From positions 434,001 through 498,000 of the forward strand of contig OX344754.2 in the NCBI GenBank assembly GCA_947034885.2: DNA of 64,000 nucleotides. Direction: 5' to 3'. Every line of letters starts with the position of its first letter. The first letter of the stretch is position 1. A model generated the notes under the pieces. The model was not told where the DNA came from, made no database searches, and saw only the letters and a program-made list of their open reading frames with translations. The stretch is from Thuidium tamariscinum (Eukaryota; Streptophyta; Bryopsida; Hypnales; Thuidiaceae). The translations under genes and the position numbers were made by a program. Positions 43,743 to 56,079 of the stretch are shown in pieces.

Positions 43743-43744
43743 TA

Positions 43745-45077
43745 GATGACACGACCGTAAAATCACAAACTCTATGAGCAATCCATATTTCATGCCATCA
43801 ATTCTCACACTAGACCTTACTGCAATGTGACGAAAAGTAGCAGTCACTACTATTTGATTAATATTCCTATCCTCTCAAAAATCAATAGCCGTTGGATTTG
43901 TATTTAAAAAAATCCCACCCCCCCTCCAAGAAAAATCAACAACTGTCGGTTACTGATACAAATATATATATAGGTTTGAACCTCAGGCCATCATGTTACT
44001 ATTTCTACAGTATCAACAATTACATCCTCTCCTAGCCCTAATTTGAGCAAATTGAGGAGTAGACTTCAAAAAATTCAAAACAAATTTACACTTTGTCCCA
44101 AAAAGAAATTTCAAATTACTCTCTCCATTTCTCCTGTTCATAACATTGAGTAGCATTGGGTAGCTCTGCCTTCTGGAAGATGTGAAATATTCGACACCCC
44201 AACAGTGTTTCATCAGTAACTAGTGAAGTGAGTGGACATGTGGAGGATGGAGAGGCTGGTGGGTGTGGAATGTGCCACACCTTTCACTGTAAAAAAAAAA
44301 GGCAGAGCCACAATGTGCTACTGAATATTATGTTTGTCTTCATATGAACATCTTTTTCTTCCAAAACTTTCAAAAGTGTTGACAAGGCAAACCAGTCATT
44401 CATACGGTTTACCTTATCATGTGCAAGGGCTTTCGAATCCCAAGATTCCTACTGGCAGGATAGAGCGTAAGCAGTTTCCAGAGATAAGTTAGAGGTGCCG
44501 TGGGGACTGGGGAGAGAGGAGGGCCAGGCTGGTGGAATGGAGGTCCACGGAAAGCGACGTGGCAACAGTGAGGTTTTTGTGGGCGAATGATCCCCAATTC
44601 TAACTTAACTTGATTTCTGAGCTGGCTAGCTCCCAATAACGCTGGCCAGGGAGAATTGATGTCCCAAGTTTTACTCCGTCCTTCGAGAAAACCCTGGATT
44701 TTTCAAAATTTTCCACACTCGGTAAAATTGGCAAATTCTGATCGCATATTTGCAATCAGACACCTAAATTCAATTAGCTAGAGTGGGTGACGGAATAGAA
44801 AATTTACATGGCACAAAATACGGGGCACATTTTACATCTACCTTCTGAAAGGACTGTAAGGAGGTCAATCCTTCCTGGCCCCAGTACTCTAGTATGTCAC
44901 TAAAAAAAAAGGGGGAAAAGCCATCCCTGTAGTTGAGACTATTTGTTTGTTCTAGTGAGATCTCTTGAATTGCGTGTTAGTGGGTTATGTTTTTTTCATA
45001 TAAGGGAGAAACACCCATTCCCATCCATGTACTTTGCACTGGACTGTAGAGTCACTCAAATATGTCCTTAAATGCAG
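43745..45077. other. Spacer, no gene seen
   Basis: Mixed composition with short C-, A- and G-runs. I found no reading frame with coding character, no terminal repeats and no RNA gene. A locally GC-richer patch at 44440-44640 has no recognisable similarity. Confidence 0.4.
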
Positions 45078-45081
45078 TTAA

Positions 45082-46004
45082 CCCCTAAAGTTCCATGACT
45101 ATGTATTCACCAAAAATGCTCCAAAACTGCCATTTCTAGGACAACTACCAATTTTCTTGAAAAAAATAATTTTTGACATATGTAACCGTAGGATCTCATA
45201 GTATAATGTCTAAAAAACATGTGGTAAAAATTTCAGAAAATTCCACCATGTGGATCAAAAGATATAAGCATTCAAATTCACCAAAACCATTTTTTCAATC
45301 CTGCAAAAAACCGGGCAGCTGCACTTCACATGCTCACTTCTCAAAAAAAAAATGTTGAAATGGTGGTGCTTCTTTGAATTCAGTTTCCTAAACAAGATGG
45401 GGATATGGTCAAAAAATTTCACATCATTTGGAATTGTACAACATATAGGAAAAAAATAGTAAGTAGAAAGAAGTAGAGAATGATTCATAACACTAAATTG
45501 TTAAGAATTTAATTGTGGAATTAAAAAATGCCAATCCCAATGGTTGTAATGTTGTAACAATCAATCTCAATCCTAGGATTTTATTTTTTTCCAAAAATAT
45601 TGAAAATTGAGTGAAATAAATGACTTCAAAGTTTTTTTAATAGTAGAGAATCCATAACTGCCCGCAAACAAAAAAAACTCATAACTTTTGACTCTTTGAT
45701 TGAAATGGAATGTTTCAAAGCTTTCCACTTGTATATAAATGTAGAAAACTAGTTTAAAATTTTTATTTTTGAAAAAAGTGATTTTTTCTAATCTGCCCGG
45801 ACTGCCCCGTTACAAAAAAATGCAACATATTAGGCCATAACTTTTGACTCATATTTCCAAATGTCATGAAATTTGGTATACATGAAGATATTCCTCGCCC
45901 CCACCTTCTATTAAAATTTCAGCCCAAAATATTCAAATTTCCAATCACACGTACCTGCCCAAAATTTCTATACACCCCAAAAATGCATGTTGGTCCTTTA
46001 GGGG
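45082..46004. mobile_element. TTAA/CCCC element, copy D
   Basis: 923 bp between TTAA at 45078-45081 and 46005-46008. Left terminus CCCCTAAAGTTCCATGAC and right terminus TTGGTCCTTTAGGGG. Carries the family blocks 'aaccgtaggatct' (45183), CCGGGCAGCTGCACTTCACA (45310) and CTGCCCGGACTGCCC (45795), in the same order as copy B. Confidence 0.8.
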
Positions 46005-46692
46005 TTAATGTATTTGCCACATGTGTGATTGTAATTTGTTGATACAATTGAAGGACACATAGGAAAATCTAGTTGGTTGAGTGTTGATTTTCGCAGGGTT
46101 CAGTTTTGGGTGCATCTATTGCACACTTTCAGTGGTCTAGGGAGCAATCACTTAAAAAAAACATAGAAATTACATACAATGTCCCAAAATTCTATTTCTT
46201 TTTTTGAATATTCATGATTTTTACTCGCTAATACTAGAAAAATATCAATTTTAGAAAAATCTCCCTCCAACTATGCTGAATTCCTTATTTGGACGGTTTT
46301 GTGTGCTTCCACTGTAGTCACAAGCTTTCTATGAGGAGGGGTGCTTGTCATACTCTACCAAGAAAACAACCAAGAACAAATTAGTCAATACCAAGAGCAT
46401 GATATCATGATATACAGGATGATAAACTTGTCTTACGAAGTGGAACTAATAGGTTGGTTTTATCCCAGGGAAAACACAAGAATTCTTAATTTTTGGCATG
46501 TACTATTTTTTTTCAAATTTTGAGTTCATATTTGCAATTAACCAAGCTTCAAATTCATAACATTTGGTAGTAGTCAGTGGGATTGCCCTCCATTGAACAA
46601 AATAGTGTGGAATATACGACACCATTTCATATGAGGGATGAAATAGTGTGGTATATTCTACACCCAAATCAACATCTAAAATATATGCATTA

Positions 46693-47880
46693 GTATTTGT
46701 CACAGAAGTGAAGTATGTTGTGTTGGGTGCCTAGATCACATCTACTCATTGTATTTAGTAGCAAAGCAAGTAACTTAAGTTCAAACAAAACTTTCAAACA
46801 ATTAGTATTTCATTCTTTCTAATTTATCATGCTATAAAGTGTTAACCGCACTTTGATGTGAAAGCTATTCATTGTTTAAAATATCACATGAGAGGACAAA
46901 TCTTTATATAGATATAGGGTGATAAGAGGTTCAACAAACAATGTAGTATTTGTAATGAAAATTAGGAGCTCAATTACTCATAATTAAGTCAAAAATAAGA
47001 ATTGTGTTAAAATCAAAATTTTCAGACCTCATTTAGGCATTATAGAATATTTTTTCTCAAAAAACTTTGATGTAAGAAAAGTTGAAAAATAAAATTAGAT
47101 TTCATTTCTAAAAAACTATTTGAAATTTGGAGTCTCCACTCAAAAGTTATTGACAAATTTTGAAAGATAGTGTTTGAAATGTTAAACATTAGAAGAAATT
47201 TGAGGGCTCCAAGAGACTACAAGTTCCTATAGTTTGGGAACGTAGTAAACTATAGAATCACAGGAATCCAATGTGGCAGGGGCAGTGCCACATAATTTTA
47301 TTTTTTTTGAAATTTTTTTTGGAATTTTTTTTGCATTTCAAGACCCCAATTTTTAAATTTTTTTTCTCCAAAAATACCGGCTTGACAGCTCCCGTCTATT
47401 TCAAGAACTATTTTGGGAACAACCCTAAAACAACCCTTTAGAGGCCTCAAATTTCTTCTAATGAAATCCCTTTTCTTTTAACATTTTCAAACATTGTCTT
47501 TGAAATATGTCCTCGAAATTTGTCCATAACTTTTTGAGTGAAGACTTCAAATCTCAAACGTATTTTTGAAGATGAAATTTAACTTTTTTTACCAACTTTT
47601 TTTCACAAAAGTTTTTTGATAAAAAATTATTCTACTATGCCTAAATGAGGTCTAAAATTATGATTTTAAGACAATTCCTATTTTTGACTTAATTATAAGT
47701 GGTTGAGCTCCTAATTTTCATTACAAATACCACATTGTTTGTTACCTCCTACCACCCTATATCTATATAAAGAGCTTCAATTGTGTAATGACAAGACAAT
47801 CTAAGTTAATGGAATTAAATGGTTGGAGTTGCCTTTGGTACAATACTCAACCAAGCTAGATCCTATGAAGTTTTGGCAAA
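46693..47880 (+). pseudogene. Decayed Copia-like RNase H fragment, split by a foldback element
   Basis: In one frame, 46693-46900 reads TEVKYVVLGA, then after stops YHAIKC, PHFDVKAIHCLKYHMRGQIF. This follows the order of the Ty1/Copia RNase H tail (TEAEY...A, then the TKHID..HF.RE region). After the foldback element, reading resumes at 47772 with ELQLCNDKTI, stop, VNGIKW, where Copia proteins have the block before ADIxTK. Several stop codons interrupt it, and no LTRs were found. The assignment rests on short degenerate motifs. Confidence 0.4.
46902..47771. mobile_element. Foldback element with about 300-bp inverted arms
   Basis: The left arm begins CTTTATATAGATATAGGGTG and runs to about 47210. 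The right arm runs from about 47445 to 47771 and ends CCCTATATCTATATAAAG. Matching blocks include 'aattaggagctcaa' against 'ttgagctcctaatt', and 'cctcatttaggca' against 'gcctaaatgagg'. The arms are diverged but collinear. About 240 bp of T-rich spacer lies between them. It sits inside the Copia-like fragment. Confidence 0.65.
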
Positions 47881-49040
47881 CCTTCCTTCCTTACAAATTT
47901 ATGTTGATGTGTATATCTAATCCTAGAATTAACATAATGAATTTGGAGCACACCATAGATGCACACCACTATTCCAATTTTGAAGCTTATAGTAATGATG
48001 AGTGATTAGATGAGAACTCTAAAGAAAAAAGGAAGTCTAGCTAAAGGCTATTAAATGTTATGTTAGCTAAGAGAGGTCGTTAGCATACCCTTGACACCAA
48101 CATTTTTAGGATACTTTTAATGGAATTCGCTGGAAAGTTAATATTGCACTTAACAAGAGGTTGCTTTCATAAAAGTAACTTCGAGTGATAGAAACACCTA
48201 ATAAATTTGTATGAAAATTGTGGATTTTTGGCTATTTTATTTCCTTGTGATAAAAGGCAACTTGCAACTTGTAGTCTAATTTAATACAACATATATGGTT
48301 GTCCATTGTTAATTTTTCTCAAATGAATAGGATGGAAAGGCTAAGCATGCACAAACGTAATGGAAATATTGTGATATGAGGGGAAAAGCCATAGACTAGT
48401 TTGTTTTGGATCTTTTTTAATGCTCATTTGTTTCATTGGAAATATTGATTACTATAAAAATACTATGGAAATAATAATAATAATAATAATAATATTAAAT
48501 ATTGATTCCACCATAATATCATACCAAATGTCGAACACAAAGTGAACATCATTAAAGTATAAAATCCAAAACCAAAAATCAAATTTGATAGACAATTTTA
48601 AACATAAACTAATCTCAAAGGCACAAATATAAATTGAACCATTAAACATTAACCACCTAAAGCCAAGAAGAACTCACTTTAAACTTAAATTGAGAATAAG
48701 ACAAAGTAAAAAAAACTCAACCATGAACTACAAGAAAGCCACATAAATTAGATTCAATTGAGACTTAATTCAAAGAAAAATTGAAAGAAAGCCATATACA
48801 TTCAAGAAATTCACTAACTTGGGAATTGAACTCTCCTTGCATTGAATATGATTGCCCAAACATAGTGCTAGTGCTTTGCATAGTACAAAACATACAAGCC
48901 ATCTTAAGATAAAATGTTAGATTAAATAAGTAGTTGTAAACAAGATCCAATGCCTTGATCCATTTAGCCATATTGCTCTCCATCTTCTATGCGTATGCAA
49001 TTGTGCATCATAAAGCCTGCCCCACCAACAATCTTCAATG
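47881..49040. other. AT-rich spacer with a TAA microsatellite
   Basis: A (TAA)n run lies at about 48469-48494. No coding signal, terminal repeat or RNA gene recognised in the rest. Confidence 0.5.
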
Positions 49041-49242
49041 CATTACAAGAGAAAGGGGTGTTTTAAGTAGTGTCCTAGACATCACGTCTTTTAAGTAATG
49101 TCTTTTAAGTAAGGTTTTAAGTAAAATTTTACTAAAAAGACAGTCTTTTTAGTAAAATTTTACTTAAAACCTTACTTAAAAGACATTACTTAAAAGATGT
49201 GATGTCTAGGACACTACTAAAACACCCCTTTCTCTTGTAGTG
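49041..49242. mobile_element. Palindromic CACTA MITE, copy 2
   Basis: 202 bp, the same length and nearly the same sequence as 30863-31064. It starts CATTACAAGAGAAAGGGG (CACTA with one C to T change), ends CCTTTCTCTTGTAGTG, and is flanked by ATG on both sides (49038-49040, 49243-49245). Arms are about 95 bp. Confidence 0.85.
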
Positions 49243-49245
49243 ATG

Positions 49246-50554
49246 TCAAGAAAAGAAACTCTATTGAAATCCAAAATTAGCAAAATATGATGAAAACTAA
49301 GGATTTTGAAGGGGTAAGATACTTAAAATGGCTAGAGCTTGCACATCACTATGGCATCCCTCTTTCACTACATTTTTCTAAGACTCTATGGTAGTCGTAT
49401 ATAGAAAATTTTCCAATGAGTATTACTTGTGACTATACATGCAGACCACTAGTAGTAAGTATTTTCCAAATCAATTGTGCTAGTAAGATTTCAAAAAATT
49501 CAATGTAGAATGGCATCTTCTATTAAGCTAGTAATCAAGTAGTAGCCTATTTTGGCCAATTTGAAATATTTAGATCTGAGTTTTTGCTAATGGCGTGATT
49601 GGGAAAAGACACATCAAAGCACATTGATTGTTTTCATGTGGCTAGTTGAAGCAAGAGCAAGTTCACTATTAGCTTTCATGGTAAGTTTAAACTACTCCTA
49701 TTCATTGTCTAAACTAGAATTCAATAACATCTCATGGGTAGTATACAAGCTCCCTCCTTCCTGTAATAGTAGCTTTGCATTCAAGAGCTATTGGTGAGAA
49801 TAGAACTTTTTAAGCACAGATAAGTAGTACAAAAAGCTTTCTTCAACTTCTAGTTGTTTCTAATATTGTAGGTAGATGATGCCGAAGGCATTTAGTAACT
49901 CTAGTTGCATGAAGTGTTGGTCCAAATCATTACAAAGTGACTAAGAAATCTCTGCCAAACTCCAAAGTAAGCTATAGTTAGTGACTAAGTAGGTATTCAA
50001 AGCCCCAAAGATTGAAAAGCCATGAGAATACAGTGAAAATACAAGTACAATGGAATCCAAATAAACTATTGTAAGCAAGCTTCTGCACAAGGGACATCAA
50101 GCCACCCTAAACCAAAAAAATTTGGAAATCTAAAAGGCATCCAAATAAAAAAACACCCCAAGTTTCAAAAACTCCTGCTACACAAAAAATTGTTGATATC
50201 CCAAAAATGGATGCTTCACCAAATTGTTGTTCCTGCCTACATTGAAGCTTGTCTTGTAGAGGACAAAGATAGCAAACCATTGTAGCAAAGCCTCAATTGA
50301 AACAACAATAGAATATAAGTAAGAGAAATGGGCAAATGGCATGTCAATGAAAAAAATGATGCAAGAACAATGAAAAAAAATTATAAAAAAAATGGGGAGT
50401 GAAATGATCATAATTGAAAATTGACGCTAAATTTTTCTTTAGGTGTAAAAAAAATTCTCTTTTGTGACAGGTAGGTGGTCCCCCTTGACTTGGTAGTAGC
50501 AATGTGCAAATACTTGGATGATTTCAAAGTTAAAAACAAGGTAAGAAACACTAA
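49246..50554. other. AT-rich spacer, no gene seen
   Basis: No reading frame with coding character and no terminal repeats recognised between the palindromic MITE and the large CACTA element. Confidence 0.45.
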
Positions 50555-51740
50555 TCTCACTAGAAGAAAATAAGGGGTTTTCCAACTACACTTTGCAACT
50601 AGTTTTGTAGTTGCATCAAGTGTTTGCAACTAGGTGATAATTTAGAGATTGTAGTTGCAGTGGACAAGTTGCAATAGTTGCAAGCTAGTTGCAAAAAGTG
50701 GCAAAATTATTTCTCATCAAATAGTCTCTGTAGAACATCGTTGATGAATTCTTCTAACGTGGTTGCTAATGTGGAATTTGATTGCCGCGACTTGTTGCAA
50801 CTAGTTTGTAACTAGCTTACAACGAGCTTGCAACTAACTTACAACTAACTTACAACTAGTTTGCAATTGGCTTTCAACTAGCTTACAACTAGATTATTTG
50901 TAGATTTTAAAATTTTAATCTCAATGATTTGTAGATTTCAAAATTTTTAATCTATCTTTTTTTTAGATTAGCAATCCAAATATTTATATTGATAGATTTT
51001 ACTATACAAAATTTTACAATTTTATAGATTTTTACAATTGGTAGATTTCTATAGACTATAGAAATTTAAAAATTGTAAAAATTTATAAGTTGTAAAAATC
51101 TACAAGTTGTAGAAATCTACAAAGTATAGAAATATTATAAATTTTCACCATTAAATTTCATTATACAAGAATGCTATAACTTATGATTCTTATACATTTA
51201 ATCTAATGGTATTCTTAACAATTGATATGGGATAATTGATATGAGACTTAATCCCAGTTGTTTCTTAATTGTGTACTAATTGTTTCTTAGTTGTAACATA
51301 GTTGCTTAAGTATTAGTTGAATTTTAGTTGCATGATAGTTGAAAACTAGTTGAATGCTAGTTGTCAAATAGTTGACAACTAGTGGTATACTCGCACTGTG
51401 GTTGCATAGTGTGAGCGCTTCTAACCCCACCCTTGAGCTAGAAGTCTGTCACACCGGTTCTATGTCTAATTGATACTTCCTCTCATTGGGTGTTTAAAGA
51501 GTGCCTTCCAAGCAATTAACTCTTTTAATTACATCTTTTTAATACTACTTTTACTACCAGGGTTTGTTGTTAGTTCAAACTTTTATGGTAAATTGTCCTA
51601 ATTCTATTTCAAAGACTAACCTATCCTATCCTATCCTCCCTTGTCAAATGCAATTTTGTCTAATCCTAAATCCAAACGTTATGTAAAAAGAAACTTAGTA
51701 GTAAAATAACAAGAATAAAAATCAAATGGGATCGGTTTAC

Positions 51741-51836
51741 CTCCTCCACATAAATCTCCATGGTTCCGTCATCAAACATCATCATGTGAAGGTATTCTCC
51801 CACGACCTCACCATTGAAATCATCACAGCTCTCCAT
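51741..51836 (-). CDS. Candidate captured exon inside CACTA element 2
   Basis: On the minus strand, an ATG opens 32 stop-free codons (MESCDDFNGEVVGEYLHM... ending EIYVEE) that finish exactly at a GAG|GTAAAC donor. Its acidic, balanced composition differs from the AT-rich noise around it. It could be a first exon of a TNP1-like gene or a fragment of host gene picked up by the element. No following exon could be recognised, and 32 codons can occur by chance. Confidence 0.25.
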
Positions 51837-52559
51837 CTAATCTATAATAATTCTCTCCATCTAATCTATAATCTATTCAAATCCAATTGATTTCTAAATT
51901 ATCTTAAATTCTCTAGGAAATTAGTTGTTGAATTTTGTCTTCTTTTTCATTTGGTGTATTAGTGGGATTTTAAAATTATAACCAAATCTTTTCAAATCTA
52001 ATTAATTTTTGAATATCCCCTTGATTTTGAAGGAAATTGGTTGTCAATTTGTTGTTTTCCGTTTTGACTTATTAGGCCTAATAAAACAAAACTAACAAAA
52101 TCCAACCTTCCAAGAATCTAATTAATGACTAACTACCAAAGAACAAAGAACATTCTTAAAGAATGAGAATTACTTCAATAGTAGGATTATCTTGGAAATG
52201 ATTTTTTTAATACCAAGAGTGAAAACCAATCCTAATTCAATAATAAGATTCCCTAAATATTAGTTTTTAAATTATCAATGTCTTTTCGTGAATATTCTCT
52301 CCCCTTTTATTCCTCTAACTCTTTCATTCTTCTCTCATTCTTGTTTTTTAAGTTGTTTTGCAACTTTGTGAGAGAGACAATGGCTATGGCGTGAGAGTTT
52401 TAGAAGTTTGTGAAGAGAATTTTGGGATTTCAAATGTTAGATTTTTGATAGAAAATCAAGATTGCAAGTTGCGGTTCCAACATTGATTCCTTGATTTTGA
52501 TGAGAAATCTAAAGTTTGGTACTCCGATAAAGATTTGAGGCACAACCTTGATTTTTAGA

Positions 52560-52760
52560 ACACTTACTTGTGAGTTTAGACTCCAACTCCAAACTCCCAG
52601 CCCCTGGACTACCGAACACAGCCCCCAGACTACCGAACTCATAGCCCTCCCAGGTGGCACCACATGGCGGAGCGCGATTGGCCCGCCCCCGTCCGTTGGT
52701 TTGCCTCCGTCCGTTGGTCGCTTTTGTCCGTGGTCTGTCTCCGTTCATGGTTTGCCTTTG
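52560..52760. other. GC-rich patch inside CACTA element 2
   Basis: About 200 bp with far higher GC than the rest of the element. It contains two direct repeat pairs: 'gactaccgaac-ca-agcc' near 52606 and 52629, and 'ccgtccgttggt' near 52689 and 52708. No convincing protein reading. Possibly captured host DNA or a short satellite. Confidence 0.4.
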
Positions 52761-54175
52761 AATTGGTCTGGGTTTTTGGTTTTATAATTTTAGTTTTTTG
52801 GTTTTTAATCTTTAAAATTGGAATAGATTCTATAACTATTAAGGATGGATATCACTAATGTGACCAAATTCCAACAACACTCAAGTGTTAGTAGTCTAAT
52901 AATTTGAGAATTTGTCGAATATACACGATTTTTTCACTACGGAAGTGTTAAATTCACATGCGTATGATAAAGATGGGTATGTTGCCCTTAGCTTTAAAAA
53001 CTTTAAGCAAATTTGTTTGGGGAAAGTTCAAAGCTTTGTCATCTCAAGTTTCTGTAATAGTATTTTAAGAATTTTATACGCAAAAGGAGGTACACTTGAA
53101 CCGAATTTTCACTTTAAATACTTAAAATGTCTTAGTACTTCAAAATTTCGCGTCCAAAGGAGGTACACATGACAGTGTTTGAACCAAACTTTGGCGTTCA
53201 ATGCTTGAAATTTCCACGGATCGCTTGGCCAACAAGAAGGTGAGGATCAGCCTCTAGTGCAAAAGTATGAATGAAAATCACTTGAAGGGGCCCTAAGTCT
53301 TTAAATTTGAAAAGAAACAATTCAACTTGGCCAAGTTTTTTGGTCCAAGCAGTGCTCTGACCACGTCGGTAGCACAAATAAAGAGAAGAGGAACGAAGTG
53401 TTGGTGCGAGAAATAAGGGCACTAGAAATCTCGAGGGGGGCCTTTATATACCCATGGCCAGGCCCTCCTCGATAAATTGTCAGTGAAAACACTTTGTTAC
53501 TTCTACCCCTAAACTACCTTAATGTAATTTTAAAATAATACTTGTTTAATGGTGAAAATTTCTAGAAACATCCCCATTTAGCTAATGAAATCTTGGCCAA
53601 ATCAAATCCAAAATCTTAACCCAAGATATTTTGAAATTAACCCTAATCTACGTAGATATTTTGCAAATTAACCAAAAGTCATTTTGAAAATTGTCTTTCT
53701 TTAGCCCAAAGATGGATTTTTACGCAAGAAAGAGATCTTGACCAAATCCAATCTTTGGTTTTCCAAGAGATATTTCCAAAATTACTTTTAATTAACCGCA
53801 ATTAACAATTAAAAAATCAAACTAAGAACTGACCCTCTCTATCTTTTAGGAAACAACTCAAAACGGAAAACCGTCTGTGCTAATGTCTTTTTAAAACCCT
53901 GATTAGCCTTAGAGACCCCTTACCCCTTACTCCTAGGCCATTTGCGCACCCAAATTGGAATTGCGGTAACTCCAATTAAAAGTAAAAAATCTAACTTTTA
54001 GGATTTGCGCATTTTGGTGAATCTGTCAAGCCAGGGTCGTTAGGAATGTCTGTGAGAGCAAGGAATGTCTCCTCATTTGCATCAATTGAACATCATTCGC
54101 TCCTGACACGCCGGTCAACTCGCCACCAAATTGTAAATTTCTAGGGAGATTACTCGCGATTTTTAGAAAACTACG

Positions 54176-54852
54176 TGAGTTAAAAGATAGGGTCTATTTA
54201 ATTCAAAGGGGATAAATTTTATATATATGTAGAACTACTATAGGGTTCTCAAAATGTCACATATCCTATTATATATAAATTAGGCTATGTATAAACATCA
54301 TTTGTAGGAGTTTTTAATAATAAATTAGCCTTTACAAATAGGGTTCATATAAAAAGTTTGTAGTACAATGAGTATAGATGTAAACAAATTTTTTTAATTG
54401 AATGATAAAACTTACACAATTTAGTAAATCTAAGGATGTTTGTAGGAGATTTATTGTTATCATCAAATAATTATAGCCTATACATACAAATCTTTCCTTA
54501 AATATACCAATTATATAACAACATGTAAAAATCTACTGTTCCAAGACAAAAGAATTGAGCTGTAAATTTACAATGAGGTTGTACTATGGAGATTTGTGTT
54601 CACACAAAGTACTCATTAAGAAATTGGTGTAGAGTGTACAACATTTGCATGGAATCTACCCGGTATATGTAAGACACTACTTTTATAGTGTGTTGTAAAT
54701 GGATATGAAAAAATTAGATACATAAATTTTGTATATAAGATAGCCTAACTATAAAAACCAAATGATTGAATTTATATGTAAAAATATGGTCATTTTAATT
54801 ACTAAAATGAAAGTAAATAGCCCTATATTAAATACCCTCTTAACTCAGGTGT
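54176..54852. repeat. Possible nested inverted-repeat element inside CACTA element 2
   Basis: The left end (GAGTTAAAAGATAGGG, then TATTTAAT) and the right end in complement (GAGTTAAGAGGGTATTTAAT) are similar, but only with gaps. No target duplication is clear. AT-rich inside. Confidence 0.25.
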
Positions 54853-56079
54853 ATGCTTAAAATTACAAGGAGTGATCTCCCCGAGTGTAAATTCTATTGA
54901 AATTCGATGTCGATGCTGGTTCTGGTAGTTGGGAATGTCGGAATGTCTTCAAATTTGACTGGGCGCTTATTAAGCATACAAAAAACTATCCTAATTTTTA
55001 GTGAGATTTTACCGCATCATATGTAATTTCTAGAAATTTACGAACATTTCTATGTGTGATTGATTTCCCTTGGAGTCAACGTGGAATTTCGAAAAAATCC
55101 GAAATAATTTGAGTAACATTTAGGGTACTCTTAGATTCTTAGTGTAAGTTCCACGCGATCTTGGACTTATTTATTTTTAGTAATTTGGAATTACTTTGTC
55201 CAATTGGACAATTTTATTCCCAACGCCCGGGAATTTTGAACAATTGTCTGATTTTTATTCGCTCCTAGCATGTTCCTACCTTTGAAACACCTTTTTGTAG
55301 TCTTCAATCTCCAATCCCTCCATCTTCCATATTTTGAAATTCCAATTCTCCAAGTCACACATAGTTGTTTTACTTTTAAATCCAATTTATCCAAAAATTG
55401 AATTTAGGCCTTGGTAAACCTTCCGGGCTTGTAGTAAGACTCTTTTGGCTTAGTCAGTGTATCATGTGCATCCTTAAAAGGTTGATTTTGCATAGACAAA
55501 TACTAGGACTGACTAACTCTCATTCCCTCACTTTTCTCAGAATTACTAAATTTTCCATCAATCTTACTTTTAAGGCTTAAAATGTTGGAAATTCCTAGAA
55601 TTAGGAATTTTCCACCTTCTAAGATGGTTTTGCACCAATTTGGTAGAGATCACTACCAAGTCTCTTCAAACATTCTTTTTTCTGTCTTTTCTTGAAATTT
55701 TGACTAAATTTCGCAAATTATTTGTGAAAAATGGATCTAGAGTTCCAAGTGCCATCTCGAGGGCTCACACATAGTTGCATAAGCATTGCATAATTACATA
55801 GTAGTTGCACAATAGTTGCACAGTCGCGCAATAGTCGCATAGATATTAGTCGATAATTGTAATAAACATTGGATGTAGAATACCTTACGATTCTTTTTTT
55901 TTCTCATTCCTATAAACTCTAAACTTCATTTTGCAACTACTTTGCAACTACTTTGCAACTACAACAATGTCAATGTCGATTTGGTGCAAATATAGAGGGA
56001 TGTAGTTGCATAACAATTGCATAGGACATATAGTTGCAGTGCAATCGGTTGTAGCAGACACGTTTTTCTTCTAGCGTCT

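Larger units (their letters stand above)
50558..56076. mobile_element. CACTA element 2 (5.5 kb, no transposase seen)
   Basis: Left terminus CACTAGAAGAAAATAAGGGG. Right terminus TTTTTCTTCTAGCG (expected TAGTG, one T to C change). TCT lies on both sides (50555-50557, 56077-56079). Both subterminal zones (50590-50890, 51280-51410 and 55760-56050) are packed with direct and inverted copies of TTGCAACTA and variants (TAGTTGCA, TTACAACTA), the usual transposase-binding array of CACTA elements. The inside holds a GC-rich patch, a candidate minus-strand exon and AT-rich filler, but no reading frame of transposase length. It is probably non-autonomous or decayed. Confidence 0.8.

Noticed and set aside
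50590..51410. CRISPR-like or satellite array of TTGCAACTA
   Set aside because: Copies are irregularly spaced, occur in both orientations and sit at both ends of a CACTA element, so they are subterminal repeats.
53440..54180. LTR retrotransposon boundary inside CACTA element 2
   Set aside because: No paired LTRs, primer-binding site or polyprotein reading could be found.
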